Source of the DNA: Hofstenia miamia
Taxonomy: Eukaryota > Xenacoelomorpha > Acoela
Length of the DNA stretch: 64,000 nucleotides
Direction of reading: 5' to 3'
Assembly (NCBI GenBank): GCA_004352715.1
Contig: SCFE01000044.1
Coordinates: 623,017-687,016, forward strand
Shown: in pieces, positions 33,076 to 45,275 of the stretch
How positions within the stretch are numbered: position 1 is the first letter of the stretch
Layout of the letters: every line of letters starts with the position of its first letter
The notes under the pieces: generated by a model
Told to the model about the DNA's origin: nothing
Databases searched by the model: none
The model's input: only the letters and a program-made list of their open reading frames with translations
Program-made: the position numbers and the translations under genes

Positions 33076-33579
33076 TAATTGCCAAATGTTCCAAATTTGT
33101 ACAATTTGTACATTCATTAATTTACAGCTTATTTGAATAAATAAAAGTGTGCGTAATATATAATAAACTATTTCAAACATTTTTGAAACCAATATAACGA
33201 AAATTTCAACTTTTTATTGACTACTATTATAAACAATTAAAATATTTATATATTTAAGAATAATTTATGCAACATTTAAGTACGCAATTAGCACTAGTTA
33301 TGGACTAGCGTTATCACCTGTGTTCATTTACTTTTTTATGTTCATACCAGAAATAATTATTAAATCTACCATACTTATAGATGTTTAAATTATAATTCAT
33401 AATTCACATAATTTGGTATATAAACAATGTTGCCCTAGTTAGAAATTATGATGTTGACTGACATGCCAATGCATAATTGCAATTGGTTGGTAGTTTAGAC
33501 CATGACTTGTTGGTCTTGTGTCTCTACATCTCTGTATTTTAGGCAGTTTAATCAACTGTTTTTATAAATACCTAACTGA
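33076..33579. other. AT-rich stretch without recognised gene
   Basis: No gene seen. It may hold decayed sequence downstream of the Penelope RT fragment. Confidence 0.45.
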
Positions 33580-34037
33580 CAAAAAATACGGAATGTATAG
33601 GCCGGAATTTGTTGATTTTATATGCCAACTTGTTTCGTAATGATCATTGAAATTGTGAATTGTAACATCCAGAAAGTTAAGTATATTATTGGTTTCACAT
33701 TACATTGTAAATTGAATTTCTGGTAGAATGTTGTTTAGATAAATAAAAAATATCTTCGCTTCATCTTTGTTGTTAAAAATTGCGAATATATCATCTACAT
33801 ATCGATAGTAGCATTGAGGAGTAGATAAAGTTGATGATCTTATGAAATCATTCTCTATAATGTCCATTGTAAATGCTGAGATTGTGCGTCCAAGTGCCGA
33901 TCCCATGGCCATTCCATTAATTTGACGATGAAGAACTCCATTAAATAGAAAAGGGATGTCATGCAGCACATATTTAATAATTTTAATAGTGTCTTATGGT
34001 TAATTGGTATTTCTTTACTGAGAATGATTCTTAGCAA
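33580..34037 (-). pseudogene. Penelope-like element reverse transcriptase fragment
   Basis: Blocks on the minus strand: KTLLKLLNMC (with a frame change), LFNGVLHRQINGMAMGSALG (the family's Q..G.aMGSpLsp block), YYRYVDDIFAIFNN (motif C, Y-V-D-D kept), YLNNILPEIQFTM and LNFLDVTI...TSWHIKSTNSGLY, matching LDv.i...TsvYrKPT.Tg.Y. This pattern is specific to Penelope-like elements rather than other RT classes. No GIY-YIG endonuclease follows. Truncated at both ends. Confidence 0.88.
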
Positions 34038-34106
34038 TCGAAACCGGTCTAAATTTTTAACTGCGTTTGATATTTCAACTCTTTCGAAGCTCAGTATACT
34101 GACATT

Positions 34107-34137
<31 letters not shown>
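34107..34137. repeat. (TA)n microsatellite
   Basis: Pure TA tract ending at the Tc1 pseudogene's C-terminus. Similar tracts lie at 35534-35564, 36154-36190, 38796-38822, 39149-39192, 48703-48786 and 52189-52217. Confidence 0.97.
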
Positions 34138-34139
<2 letters not shown>

Positions 34140-35080
34140 TTAATGCTTCGTCCATGTCTTCTTAGAACCATTTCCAATCTATTTGGCATACTTTTGTATA
34201 ATTTTTCAATTGTTTGCACCGAAATCGCGTTCGAAATTCTTCAAACAACAGAATCCAGGTTCTTCCAAGAAATGACTTGATTTTTCAAACTTTAGTTCAT
34301 CATTACCCACATGTTTTCAATCACGTTTAAATCAGGGCCATATGGGGGCCAGTTTTCAACCTCAATGTTGTTTTATTAAAATCTTTGACTATTTTGGCTT
34401 TATGTATGGGTGCATTGTCTTGTTGAAAAACCTACCTAGGCATAAGAATCTCCTCTTTTGCATTTTCCAACAAGCTAACATACCCTGATGAATTGGGAGT
34501 ATTAGGGCAAGAATATAAAACTTTTTTACCATCGGCACGGATCGCACCCCAGTACATAATGGATCTTCTAGTTGTGGACATTGACTTAACGTGTGCATCT
34601 TAAAATCGGGTACAATTTTTTCGCAAAACAAGTACGTTTCCATCGCTACTGAGTTTTACCCGGATCTCGCCACAAAAGATCACTCGTTTCCAGTCGCCAA
34701 CTGTTCTGTTGCGTCTTTGTCGGTACCATCGGAACTTGACATTGGCATTTTTTGGCGGCTGATCTGCCGAAAATTCCGTTTTTTGCAGAACTCTGCGAAT
34801 AGTTCAAACCGAGACTATCGAACTGCAAGAAAAACTGTTCCACTCAGTAGTGACACGCCTTATGCTTCGCTTTGGGTCATTTTCACACGACATATCAGTA
34901 AATTTTCGTCTTTTTTGTCAATTTTTTCTTTCTTCCCGTTGGTTTACCACCATTTCTCTCATATCTCGCAAAAGCAGACTGGGCTGAAGATCTGCTTTTT
35001 AAATCTTTCTACTATTTTCTTCCATGAATAATGTTGTTTTCGCCTTGCGAAACAATAGAATCAGGCAGTGGGTTCCCATT
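34138..35080 (-). pseudogene. second Tc1/mariner-type transposase, decayed
   Basis: Minus-strand blocks: a helix-turn-helix part with GRKKKLTKK, KRVIFCGEIRVKLSSDGNVL (the family's FSDES Asp block, here FCGEI, so the first catalytic Asp is lost), MYWGAIRADGKKVLY, VFQQDNAPIHKAKIVKDF (second Asp kept), NWPPYGPDLNVIENMW (Glu kept) and the C-terminus KSMPNRLEMVLRRHGRSIKY, running into (TA)n at 34137. Frames change several times. No TIRs were recognised. Confidence 0.88.
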
Positions 35081-35533
35081 CAAGCGTTTTATGCTATTGC
35101 AAAACGTAATATGACTGAATTATCACAAACGCGATGATTTTGTAGTTTCAGTTGATTCATTTAGAATGGTGGTAAAAAGTTTAAAACAAGATGTACGTAG
35201 CATTTTGTCAAAATACTGTATTTCTGATTTGTTTGATCTTAAAATTTTTCTAAAATTGTCTGGATTTATGTTATGAATGTGAATAAAATATACGGACTCC
35301 AGATACTATATGACTTGTTATCACCGTAGCACTTTCCGATTTTCCATAGTATATACATGTAGTGCATTTTTTATTGAAGTCCAGAATAATTCATTTTATC
35401 TAAAAAATTTTACATTGCGCATTTCGAATAGATGTCTAATTTCTTATGTATGAGTTTCAGGTTGTTTCGTAAATATTTTTTTAACCTGTATCCAGCAACT
35501 TTTTTTAATTTTTTTTATCCAAAACCTGCATAA

Positions 35534-35567
<34 letters not shown>

Positions 35568-35993
35568 CAAATCAACATAAAATCAAATTGAAAACACAGA
35601 AATTTTTATTTGTTTTCTGTTATTCGTAATTTCTAATAGATGCAAAAATAAGCAAATTTGTAGTAATTATTAGAAGGCATTAAACTTGCAAGTAGAAAAT
35701 TTAATTCAAAAAACAAGCTTCATTTAAAATATTAAAATTATATCAACATTTACATCATGATTTGCTTATAACATTTTGAGGAATAAGCATTTGGAATTCA
35801 TAGTTTGTTGGCAACTAAATTTTATTTTTCAACAAGTATACTACAAATCTTTGTGATGGTCATTTTTTGTAATTAAAAAAGTTTAGTACAATTTTAAATT
35901 TTCTCAGATAATTTTGAAAAAGAAATTTATACACTAATATTGGCTAAAACATTAATTTCAACTTTATAAAAAAATTTCACCTAATATTTTTAG
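35081..35993. other. AT-rich stretch upstream of the first EGF exon
   Basis: No coding sequence recognised; (TA)n at 35534-35564. It is probably intron if the EGF gene begins further upstream. Confidence 0.5.
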
Positions 35994-36143
35994 CACGCAA
36001 AGAGTGTGATAGAACTTGTTATGAATTTAATTATGGATATTGTATTAATGGAGAAGGAGTTGGTCCAGAACGTTACAAAGCTGTGGACTGCGTTTGCAAT
36101 AGAGGATACGTAAAAGATACAAGCCAAAAATATAAGTGCAAAA
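35994..36143 (+). CDS. EGF-domain gene, exon with EGF module 1
   Basis: Acceptor TATTTTTAG|CA and donor AAA|GTAAGT bound a 150-bp exon, phase 1 at both ends. It encodes six Cys in EGF order (ECDRTC, YGYC, VDCVC, KYKC), with C-x-C between Cys4 and Cys5 and GY after it. EGF modules are secreted or extracellular adhesion and signalling domains. The exon is complete and joins in frame with the next, 11 kb downstream. No signal peptide exon was found, so the gene's start lies upstream or in a gap. Confidence 0.88.
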
Positions 36144-36150
36144 GTAAGTT

Positions 36151-36194
<44 letters not shown>

Positions 36195-36430
36195 CAAAAG
36201 TAAATGAAATCTATATTTATTTGAAGTTATGGCAAGTAATTACATCAAATTATAAAGAAGTCTAATTAAAATGGACACATATTTTGAAAAGCATAAAGAA
36301 ACCTAAAGTGCTAAGCATAGGCTATTTTTAATAAATATAGTAAGAAAAATATAATTGATATGTTAAGCTGAATTTTTTTAGTATGAGTAAATTCAATTAT
36401 AAGTATGAAGAAAATACGAACATTTTAACC

Positions 36431-36712
36431 CAGAGTTTTTGAGTCGAGTTGAAATTATTCTGTCCAAGTTGGAGCTTTTACGTTTCGAGCTTAAGTTCGA
36501 GTATTTTTTTAAGGAGTGTTGCGAGTGCGACCTAGACTTTTCGAGTTTTTCAGGTTACAAAAAACATTTATTTTAAAATAATCCCGAGTTTTCTTACACA
36601 AATATAGTTATTTGAAATTGAAAGTAGTTTAATTTATTCGGTCATTTTGCGATCGATTTTTCTAGCTGATTTGAGTGCAAGTTCTTAACTTTCCAAATAC
36701 TCGAAACCCCTG
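36431..36712. mobile_element. hAT-type MITE with 8-bp target duplication
   Basis: Left end CAGAGTTTTTGAGTCGAG (36431), right end complement CAGGGGTTTCGAGTATTT (ending 36712). CAG(A/G)G termini are the hAT rule. Flanks TTTTAACC (36423-36430) and CTTTAACC (36713-36720) agree at 7 of 8 bases, matching the 8-bp hAT duplication. 282 bp, no coding sequence, unusual density of TCGAG/CTCGA. Confidence 0.85.
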
Positions 36713-37020
36713 CTTTAACCCAACAACCTCTTACCACAAAATAACAGCTAAATTTCAACATAATTTCTTATTGAGTTCTAAAGAATATAGTAGATATTCT
36801 AGATAATAATCTTGTAGATGCAGTGAAATACCATATTATAATTTATAAAATATTTTTACATCTTTGGTTAACACCTGCTGATAGTATTTAATAAAGTATA
36901 AATAATGTTTTTCCTACTATTTCAAAGCAATCCGATATTTCACTATTTTTTTTAAAAAGGAGATTAACTATAACCGTGAACAACTAGCCAATTAGCATAG
37001 CATACCCTTTCTAAAAATTT

Positions 37021-38791
37021 TGAAAAATTTTTATCTTCACTAATTTTATCAATGATAATCAACTCCAATCAATTAATTGATTTTGATTAAATCCTAAATT
37101 TTGGCACGATTGAAATTCAGTGTATTATCATTCGCATGTGCTTTGGACCCCTAGTTGCGCATAGTAACCTATTCTTAGGGCGGAAGATATCAATAAACAC
37201 TAAACTGTTTTAACACTGCTCTACAAAAAATTGCTCTTGCTTATATACAAATAAATATCAACATATTTACAATTTACATGCTAAAACAAAAACATTTGGT
37301 CTGGCCGATACAACAACCAGTACTGATACTACATGCCACCCTAGGCCAGGCTAACTGTTTTGTCTGTATTCTTCCGTGTCTAATAGTGATTGTGAAGAAT
37401 ACGTCATCAAGACCTTGGTTTATTTAAGATCGATTTACCAACTAGACATCTCCTGTTCAAACAATGCAACCCAGCAGTTCTCTTAATTGCATGAAGTTGG
37501 GATTATTACAATGAGACNAATCAAGTCATCAAAGCTTGTGTTATTCATGATCGACTTATCCACTGGACATCTCCTGTGCAACCATGCAACCCAGCAGTTC
37601 TCTTACTTGCATGAAGTTGGGATTATTACAATGAGACGTCAGGTTAGACTAATGGATCCACTTCAACCAATTTCCGACTGTTAAGAGCCAACCACTATAT
37701 AGGTTTTGTCATTAATTACTTGCAATATTCAGTTGAAGATTCCAACTACAACAAGTATTCCACTTTGAACAGAAGACCATTTGATCACGTCAATGTCATC
37801 AGGTAATATCTGTTTGTTTTTGCAGACAGGCCCTAATTATACATGTAGACCTGTTTTAGCGGACTTACTGCAAACAAAAGATATCAACAGTTGCATTTTA
37901 GTACTTGATTTAATTAAAATAAACTACTAGTCCTGATGAATTTATATAATGATGAAACAAATCTTTGATTCCAACTCCATTTAAACAATAAAACAAATGT
38001 ATGGCCTCTGGCTGACGTCCAACAATTACTTGATCACAATTGTTAATGTTTAACTAAGAGTTTAAATAAAATTGGTTTGTTAGTGTTACTGTTTTGCTTT
38101 CACATGTTTTAATTTCTACCTCACCTCAATTTTATGGTTGTTAGTACTTTACCTCATTTAATAAAGTTAAAATAACCCTAAGCCCTAATTGCCTTCTGGC
38201 TAACCTCATATAGGTTCTTCACTATATACTTGTTATGAAAATGAATGACATCTCAAATATAAATTTCTATCTAACCCTATCCCTAGTTGCGTTTTGTAGT
38301 GAGTCAATTGCAATGATTAGCTTGCAGGGTAGTTCACTCCTCCCAAAGCCATACCAGAATAAGTCTTGATTTATCAAAATGATATAATTAAATAAATAAA
38401 TAAATAAATAACAATAATGAAATAACCCAATATTGATGTTGTGGATTAGTGGTATTCTTTAGAATCTCCAAATTAATTTATGGGAATGAATACATGGGAT
38501 CTTCTTAGTGAAATTTTTTAAAAGCCTTTGTTTAATAATTGAAGTGGTGAGAATAATTTAACTTCACAAAACTGCAAACTGCACTTAAATAATGTGTTAA
38601 ATAAATTACCAATGGGTAGTTAAACACTGTTGTTGACACAAGTAGATGCAAAAGTTAATGATCCCCTTCACTTAATCTATATATAATTTATAGACAATCT
38701 TAGAAAACTATATTAATGGGCATAGCTTAACTAATTAACTTCTGGCAAATAGCCACAACTAAATAATTTAAAAAGCACTAAAGACTAATTG

Positions 38792-38822
<31 letters not shown>
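37021..38822 (-). repeat. right arm of the 1.9-kb inverted repeat
   Basis: Reverse complement of 17685-19612, near identical by eye. About 137 bp corresponding to 18979-19115 are missing exactly at the single N (37518), and the second tandem unit near 37640-37740 mixes variants from both units of the left arm. It ends in the same (TA)n tract and then a gap at 38823. Confidence 0.93.
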
Positions 38823-39146
38823 NNNNNNNNNNNNNNNNNNNNNNNNNNNNNNNNNNNNNNNNNNNNNNNNNNNNNNNNNNNNNNNNNNNNNNNNNNNNNN
38901 NNNNNNNNNNNNNNNNNNNNNNNNNNNNNNNNNNNNNNNNNNNNNNNNNNNNNNNNNNNNNNNNNNNNNNNNNNNNNNNNNNNNNNNNNNNNNNNNNNNN
39001 NNNNNNNNNNNNNNNNNNNNNNNNNNNNNNNNNNNNNNNNNNNNNNNNNNNNNNNNNNNNNNNNNNNNNNNNNNNNNNNNNNNNNNNNNNNNNNNNNNNN
39101 NNNNNNNNNNNNNNNNNNNNNNNNNNNNNNNNNNNNNNNNNNNNNN
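38823..39146. other. 324-N gap inside (TA)n
   Basis: Sized gap with (TA)n on both sides. Confidence 0.99.
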
Positions 39147-39192
<46 letters not shown>

Positions 39193-39379
39193 GACATCAA
39201 TGTAGTGGAATTACATTGTTGGAAAACCATAAATTAGTTTTGTTCAAATCAACCACAGTAGAAGTTCATATGTTTTACTATGTCCTCCTAAAACCTTGTG
39301 AGACATCAACACATGGGGAACCCAAATACACAAATCACTTCCAACGTGTAATCAGTTAGTGAAGTCGAGTGATTGGCCC

Positions 39380-39650
39380 AGACAACTCTAACATACTGCT
39401 CCATAAAAATACCAGATCACAACAAAAGTGAGAAGATGATCATCCAATCAAGATAACCTGATAGCTGCCCTTCCCCTGTGATGGCTAGAATTGAATCCAA
39501 GTCTACAGACACCACTATTTTAATAGATACCTTCTCAAAGTGACAGAGAAAGAGAACTGGCAGAATGAATTGAGCTAATGAAAGCGTCCATTAGGAAGCT
39601 GAAACCCCAACACTGGCAGATGATTGAATTAGAGTGCCAAGAGGTCCAGG
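39380..39650 (+). pseudogene. gypsy copy D, gag N-terminal remnant
   Basis: One frame reads ...IELMKASIRKLKPQHWQMIE, LECQEVQEGD after a stop, a Leu/Ile-rich helix like the coiled-coil start of copy C's gag. The rest of gag and the protease core is missing before the next recognisable block. Confidence 0.4.
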
Positions 39651-39689
39651 AAGGTGATATATATTTTAATACCAAATTATAATAGTATA

Positions 39690-40690
39690 AATACTCAACA
39701 TATATTAATGAACACTAATGTTTTCACCATAACACAGGGAAATACCCACACCATATTCATCAATAATTCTAAAAGATACATAACACTGAAGAAAAATCAG
39801 ATCACAGTAGCTGCCACATTAATTATGAGGGGAAAAATAGCAGGAACATTGGCTTCTTAGTTGACAAGAAATCAAAGAAGCCAAGGGAGGGCACTCCATC
39901 TGTACTGAGCACTGAGCCCTATGAACATCTAGATCATGAAGAATTAAGATCACTGAAAGAAGTCCTGGGAAGGCAACAAGAGAATATTTAATTAGGGAAC
40001 AATAAGTGTTGGAAAAGCTGTTGGAGAGTAGCACAGTATAGAAATTCTGTTTGAAGTTCATTAAACTACCAGTGAGTAGGGCCAGAGCCAGAAAGATAAA
40101 TATGAAGAGACATTACAAGCACTGATTGATTATAAAATAATACAACATAGTAAGAGTCCTTATGCTGCTCCCATGGTATTTGTGCAACAAGGAAGTAAGT
40201 TCTGGCTTTGCATGGACTATTGTAAGCTGAATGCCATCAGTTTTAATTCCATACCTATTGCCTCATATTGAAGACTTATTATATGAAGCCAGTAACTATA
40301 ATTTTTCCTCTTGTTTAGGCCTTTGTAATGCATATTGGCAGGTCCTGATGAAAAATCAAAACTTTAAAAAAGCTGTGTTTATTACACCACATGGTTTATT
40401 TCAGTGGAGATACATGCCTTTTAGGTTGTGCAATACATTGGCCACATTTTAACATTATATGACAAGAGTGTTGCGAAACAGAAACAATAAACTGGAACCA
40501 GGTGTCACTGCATACATCAACAACATCACTTTAGCCAGTCATATAGTGGATGACCACTTTAGTAACTTGTTTAGAACATTAAAAATACTGTACAATGCCA
40601 GATTAAAAGTAAATGGGAACAAGTGTGTTATCCTGCTGCCTGAAGTAACCTTTTTAGGAAGGGTAATACAACATGGCTTAATAATGATAT
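39690..40690 (+). pseudogene. gypsy copy D reverse transcriptase, broken, active site lost
   Basis: Blocks: a post-protease strand (GNTHTIFINNSKRYITLKKN), SKFWLCMDYCKLNAI, SSCLGLCNAYWQVLMKN (motif A, Asp replaced by Gly), KAVFITPHGLFQWRYMPFRL, CNTLATF, then GVTAYINNITLASHIVDDHF. Motif C reads YINN where YxDD is required, and RLKVNGNKCVILLPEVTFLG ends the palm. Stops and frame changes separate the blocks. It could not work as an RT. Confidence 0.88.
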
Positions 40691-40779
40691 GAAAATATCT
40701 AATAGCTAAAATTATGGCAGAATCCATAATGAAAAATGAATCCTGAAGTTTGGTCTAATGATGAAATTGGTAACAGATA

Positions 40780-41640
40780 GAGGGCCCATTTGAAAGTCAA
40801 TTATTTAGCAAATTAATGGAGAAAATGGAAGTGTTCCATCACACCAACACTGCCCAAGCTAATGGGACAGTGGAGTGATTAAATAAAATTTTGATAAAAC
40901 CACTACAAATTATAATGTCAAGAGATGGAGGAAAAAAATCACAGAATTCATTAATACATAATACTACAAAATTATCACCATTTGAAGCAATATTTGGAAG
41001 AGAGAGTCAAATACATCTGTCAATATTGTTTGACAATTACACTGAGGGTGCTGATAATGATTATGTAAATAAATTGATGAAAACCATACAAGAGTCATAT
41101 TAAACCATTTGTTGTAATAGCAAGAAGAGTGCTGTGAGGCAAATGTGATTATAATAAGAAAATGCATAAAAAACCACATTAAGCAGGTGATATGGTATAT
41201 AAATACATGATGAAACCAATAAAACACAAGAACCAGGCAGGAAAAGTTGAATCCAAATGGAATGGTGGTTACAAATTGAGAAGAAACATGATTGTAATAA
41301 TTATGTACTTGAAATGGTTAGACTTTAAAAATTTAAAATGGAAATTTAAAAATATCAATAGGGTTATTATAAATAACTATAATGAATTTGAGATAATAGA
41401 ATGTGATTGAAGCTATTATTTTGAGATGGGAGAAATTGATAGCATGGAAGAAAAAGGATATGACAGCCCATATGAAGGAAATCATAGAGAACCATTACTG
41501 CAATGGATATTACCAGATAGAGTTCCAAGGCATGGAGCTATATATGACCCAGATATCTGGGACTTAAACCTTAAAATTTTTTTTAGGAATGATAAACAAG
41601 ATACAGAATCAGTCAAGGAGGATCAAAAATTTGAGAGATG
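40780..41640 (+). pseudogene. gypsy copy D integrase C-terminal half and pol tail
   Basis: Follows RT directly, so RNase H and the integrase N-terminus are deleted. Seen: GPFESQLFSKLMEKMEVFHH, TAQANGTVE (Q-x-NG-x-VE, the catalytic Glu block), KLSPFEAIFGRESQIH, a GPY/F-type module (GDMVYKYMM..., KWNGGYKL), and a tail ILPDRVPRHGAIYD / WDLNLK that parallels copy A's tail (ILPICRVREQ / DWELN). Integrase inserts the cDNA into the host genome. Confidence 0.82.
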
Positions 41641-42089
41641 AGAATGTGATGCCACAAATCTAGCAGATTGCAATTTAGAAGTGTTAAAAGAAAATTTGGA
41701 GAGATATCAAAACTGTATGTATCAAGAGTTGCAGAAGAGTCAAAGACTTTGCAGAGCTGCTTTTTGAGAACAGAATTGGTAGGCCTCTGCAATATGGAGT
41801 CAGACTCAGGTAAGAATAACTAGCAAAATGGGGACTCAGCACAACTGCCTCTGCTAACGAGTCAAGAAAGGAATTTAAAATTGGTGAAGAATGTAAGCAT
41901 GATAAAAGTCCTTTTAGTGCAGTACGAAAAAGGTGCTTTTAGTGGTAACATAACCCCATTGGTTTCATCTGCCTCTATGAGTACCTCATCAATACATTCT
42001 GAATGCAGATGCCAATGAAAAGAAAAAATGTCACATGGGGAGCATAAAATTTTACACCTGCATTTTATTTCAATCAAGAAAGCTAGGTA

Positions 42090-43140
42090 TATAATTGATA
42101 ATAATGGCTAGAAACATATCAACTAGCACTAAGAAATTGATAGTAAGTGGTGTGGATAAACATACAAAACAATGTGGTGCAACAATATTTCCATACCTCA
42201 TTAATGCAGAAAGAAGGCCAAAGTGTAATGCATTAATGTTAAATGATAGCAATATGAAGATAGATTTGCCATGATACTAATGAAATACAGTGCACATGTT
42301 GTTTGAAGGTAATTTTAAATTAGATAATTTAAACCAGTTTCTAGCAAAGAACCATGACGTCAAGAAAATCAAGTTGATCAATGTGAATTATCAAAACTTA
42401 TTCATAGTATATATTTTCAGAACTGACAAAGTATATGAAAACAAGATCACAGAGAAAATCAAAATGTGCTATAAATTGGCAAAACAAGGTGGATTTTGTG
42501 TTGCACTGATACAGATAATTGGAAAATATGGAAATACCAGATCACATAGTTTGCACTACCAGATGGAGAACTTTATCATACTATATGTCAGAAAATACCA
42601 TATTATGGGACTAGCAGATAAAATGGACTTTATAATGAGTTTAGTGTATACTGATATATTGTTAAACAAGAAATTACCAGGCCATAGATTAATAGTGGAT
42701 GCAAGAATCACATTAGATGAAGTTCTGCAATTGCTGTTGATGGAACTGACTAATCCACAATTTAATATATCAAATATCACAGATATCAAACCATCATTTA
42801 CTTTATCACAAAGCCAAGTGACATTATCCAAAGTCTACAACTGTTGAAAAGATATCCCTTTGATACAACCAATTGATGAAGAGGCAGAGGATAGACATAA
42901 AGTGTCATACTGGAAAATACCATCAAACAGTAGAGAAGGTATTGGAGGAAATATGTATGTCATGGGAGTGAAGAGATAGGCAGACCCTTACCACAAGATT
43001 ATTTAAAGTAAAGAAACTGCCAGAGATATATACAAAAGCAGCAATCTGGATTTTAAGTGTTTTCTTAACAGAAACAGATCAGTTGAAACTACCCATGAAT
43101 TGTGTACAATCCACACTCATTAGAGACTATTACTTTTCTT
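42090..43140 (+). pseudogene. gypsy copy D third ORF region (ORF3, unknown), truncated
   Basis: Not recognised. 42290-42847 is open (185 residues) with FKLDNLNQFLAKNHDVKKIK, NLFIVYIFRT, LLNKKLPGHRLIVDARITLD and KPSFTLSQSQVTLSK. Each has a counterpart in copy A at 59.2-59.8 kb (NLLVVYFFRV, LLCKKIPTHRLAVDTRLII, VSFAFSQSAATLAK). 43010-43140 has AIWILSVFLTE, paralleling AIWILLIFLTQ in copy A. It sits after pol, where env lies in retroviruses and errantiviruses, but no signal peptide or anchor is evident. The region is broken by stops and lacks the C-terminal part seen in A and B. Confidence 0.6.
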
Positions 43141-43969
43141 AGTTCTCTTTAGAATGTGAGATTCCAAATCATCTTTGCCATCTGATTATTGATACTTACA
43201 TTAGATAGTTTAATTTGATCTTGCAACTGTATTTCATTTAATTAATTAATCAAACTTCCATTCAGATCAACTGCAGCAGATGACAGGGTCAAACCCCAAA
43301 GCAAAACCATGCAATCAAGAATTCAACCTCCAGCAGCAATCACCAGTTGTTATGCAATTGGTTGTGACACATGAAACTCTCTCAGTGATAGTGGTTTATG
43401 TTATTGTGCACAATGCTCCCCTTTGTTGCTTACATTAACTGAATATGTACACTGATTGCTCTTGTTATTAGAAATAATAAAGGAATTAATGCAACCTTGC
43501 CACTTTTGCTTAATATGTACCCTACATATAAAGAGCTCTAAATATAAATAACTACATGATCCTGTATACATGTGAGCAACCCATGTGGCCTGCAGAAAGA
43601 TGATGGCCAAAGGTCCACAATTAAATAATATAACCAATGATGTAACTAATAGGGTACTGCAAAACACCTCTTATGTATAACAAGATTTATTATGTTTACT
43701 ACCACACAAAAAATTTCAAACTAAAATAGATGGTTAGCCTACTGTCAGCTATCCAGCTGTTTGATGACATCAATTATACAGTGAATTGAATTGATAGGAA
43801 AGCTAAACAGAGAAAAACCCCTATTCATATACCCATGCTAAAACACATTTTCATAAGCAGAGCATAACACTATTGCAGAGGCTGATAAATATTGCTGAAG
43901 GCAGTCACTCAAAGAATGGTAAATTGACCACAGGGTCCCTGAATACTCATTTAATTACAGAATCAACCT

Positions 43970-44870
43970 GACACAAAAAGCAAAGATAAATCTGGAACGA
44001 TTTAATTTATCAATTTTTCTTTTGGTGTACGCTATTTTTATATTACAATTGTACAAGCAAACAGCATGTACCTGTTTCTAGTTTACTTCTGTTTTTACAA
44101 TGCAAAATTCGTCTGCCAATTTTTATGCAACATGTTATTAATTCAGTTGATACTTTTTGTATAACACTTTTCCAACATGCACTATTACCATATCATCACT
44201 TAGTTTACAAAAAGTAGAAAAATTCATATAAAAGCATAATCAAAATTAATCAAGTTAAATCATAAAAAATAGTTAATTTCTTTTCTTTTCTTATCCCCTT
44301 TTTGCTGATTATGTGACAATTGAGAACAGAGAGATTTGTGTTGAAAAATGAAATATGAACTGGCATAATGCCAGGCCACCCAGACAACAAGTAATTGGTT
44401 ACTATACTATATCCGTGTAAAAACTGTTTGCTAGGTTAGTTGTCCCATTTTAATAATAATCAAACCTGATACAAATTAAAGATAAATCTGAATGATTTAT
44501 TTTCATTACTTTTTGCTCTTACAAATTGTATTTATATCAAAACTTTAAAGCAAACAACATGTACCTGTTTTCCATTGACATTTATTTCCTTGATTCTAAT
44601 TTCTTCTGCTAAACCTTATGCAATGTGTTTTTCATGGTTATTAATTAGCTATGCATTTTCAGCTAATTTCCTTTTGCTAAATCTTTCACCAACACTTATT
44701 TTACCATACTAAATCTTAGTTACACAAAGGTTCTAATTGATAAAAAATCATAATCAAATGAATCAAAATAAATAAATAAAAGTTTTTTAAGTTTTTAATT
44801 TTTTTTCTTTTTTGTCATCCCCTTTTTTGTTTTGAATGATGCTGATTATGTTACAATATGGTTAGAGAGA
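43970..44870. repeat. diverged tandem duplication, unit about 490 bp
   Basis: 43975-44390 and 44465-44870 align in order: AAAGATAAATCTG, GCAAACA-CATGTACCTGTTT, ATGCAA, ACCAT, CATAATCAAA, then TCTTTTCTTATCCCCTTTTT / TTTTTTGTCATCCCCTTTTT. Old, with many differences. No coding sequence. Confidence 0.7.
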
Positions 44871-45275
44871 AATTTTTTTTCTGGATGTCATTCATTTTCA
44901 TAGCATGTCAATATGTTAACTTTATTACATGAGGTAAGGCACTAACAACTATGAATTTGAGGTGAGGTAGAATTCAAGGCATGTGAAAGCAAAACAGTAA
45001 CACTATCAAACCAACTTTATTTACACACTACTCTTTATGATCAAGTAATTGTTGGATGTTGGCCAGAGTCCTCGCAGTTGTTGTATTGTTTAAATGGAGT
45101 TGGAATCAAAAATTTGTTTTGTCATTATCTAAATTAGATCAGTACTAGTTGTTTATTTGAATAAAATGAAGTACTAAAATGCAACTATTGATATCTTTTG
45201 TATGCAGTAACTCCCCTAAAGTAGGTCTACATGTCCAATTAGGACCTGTCTGCAAGAACAAACAGCTATTACATT
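44870..45275 (+). repeat. diverged third copy of the 1.9-kb repeat family
   Basis: Matches 18245-18690 in the same orientation, with deletions: ATGTCATTCATTTTCATA, GAGGTGAGGTAGAA, GATCAAGTAATTGTTGGA, AAATGGAGTTGGAATCAAA, ACTAAAATGCAACTATTGAT. Its much greater divergence shows that the two arms at 17.7 and 37 kb are a recent event. Confidence 0.8.

Noticed and set aside
34591-35031. 146-codon + strand frame
   Set aside because: It lies antisense over the Tc1 transposase blocks on the minus strand, which match the family far better.
42090-43140. Calling ORF3 an envelope glycoprotein
   Set aside because: Position fits, but no signal peptide, cleavage site or membrane anchor is visible in any of the three copies. 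Left as unknown.
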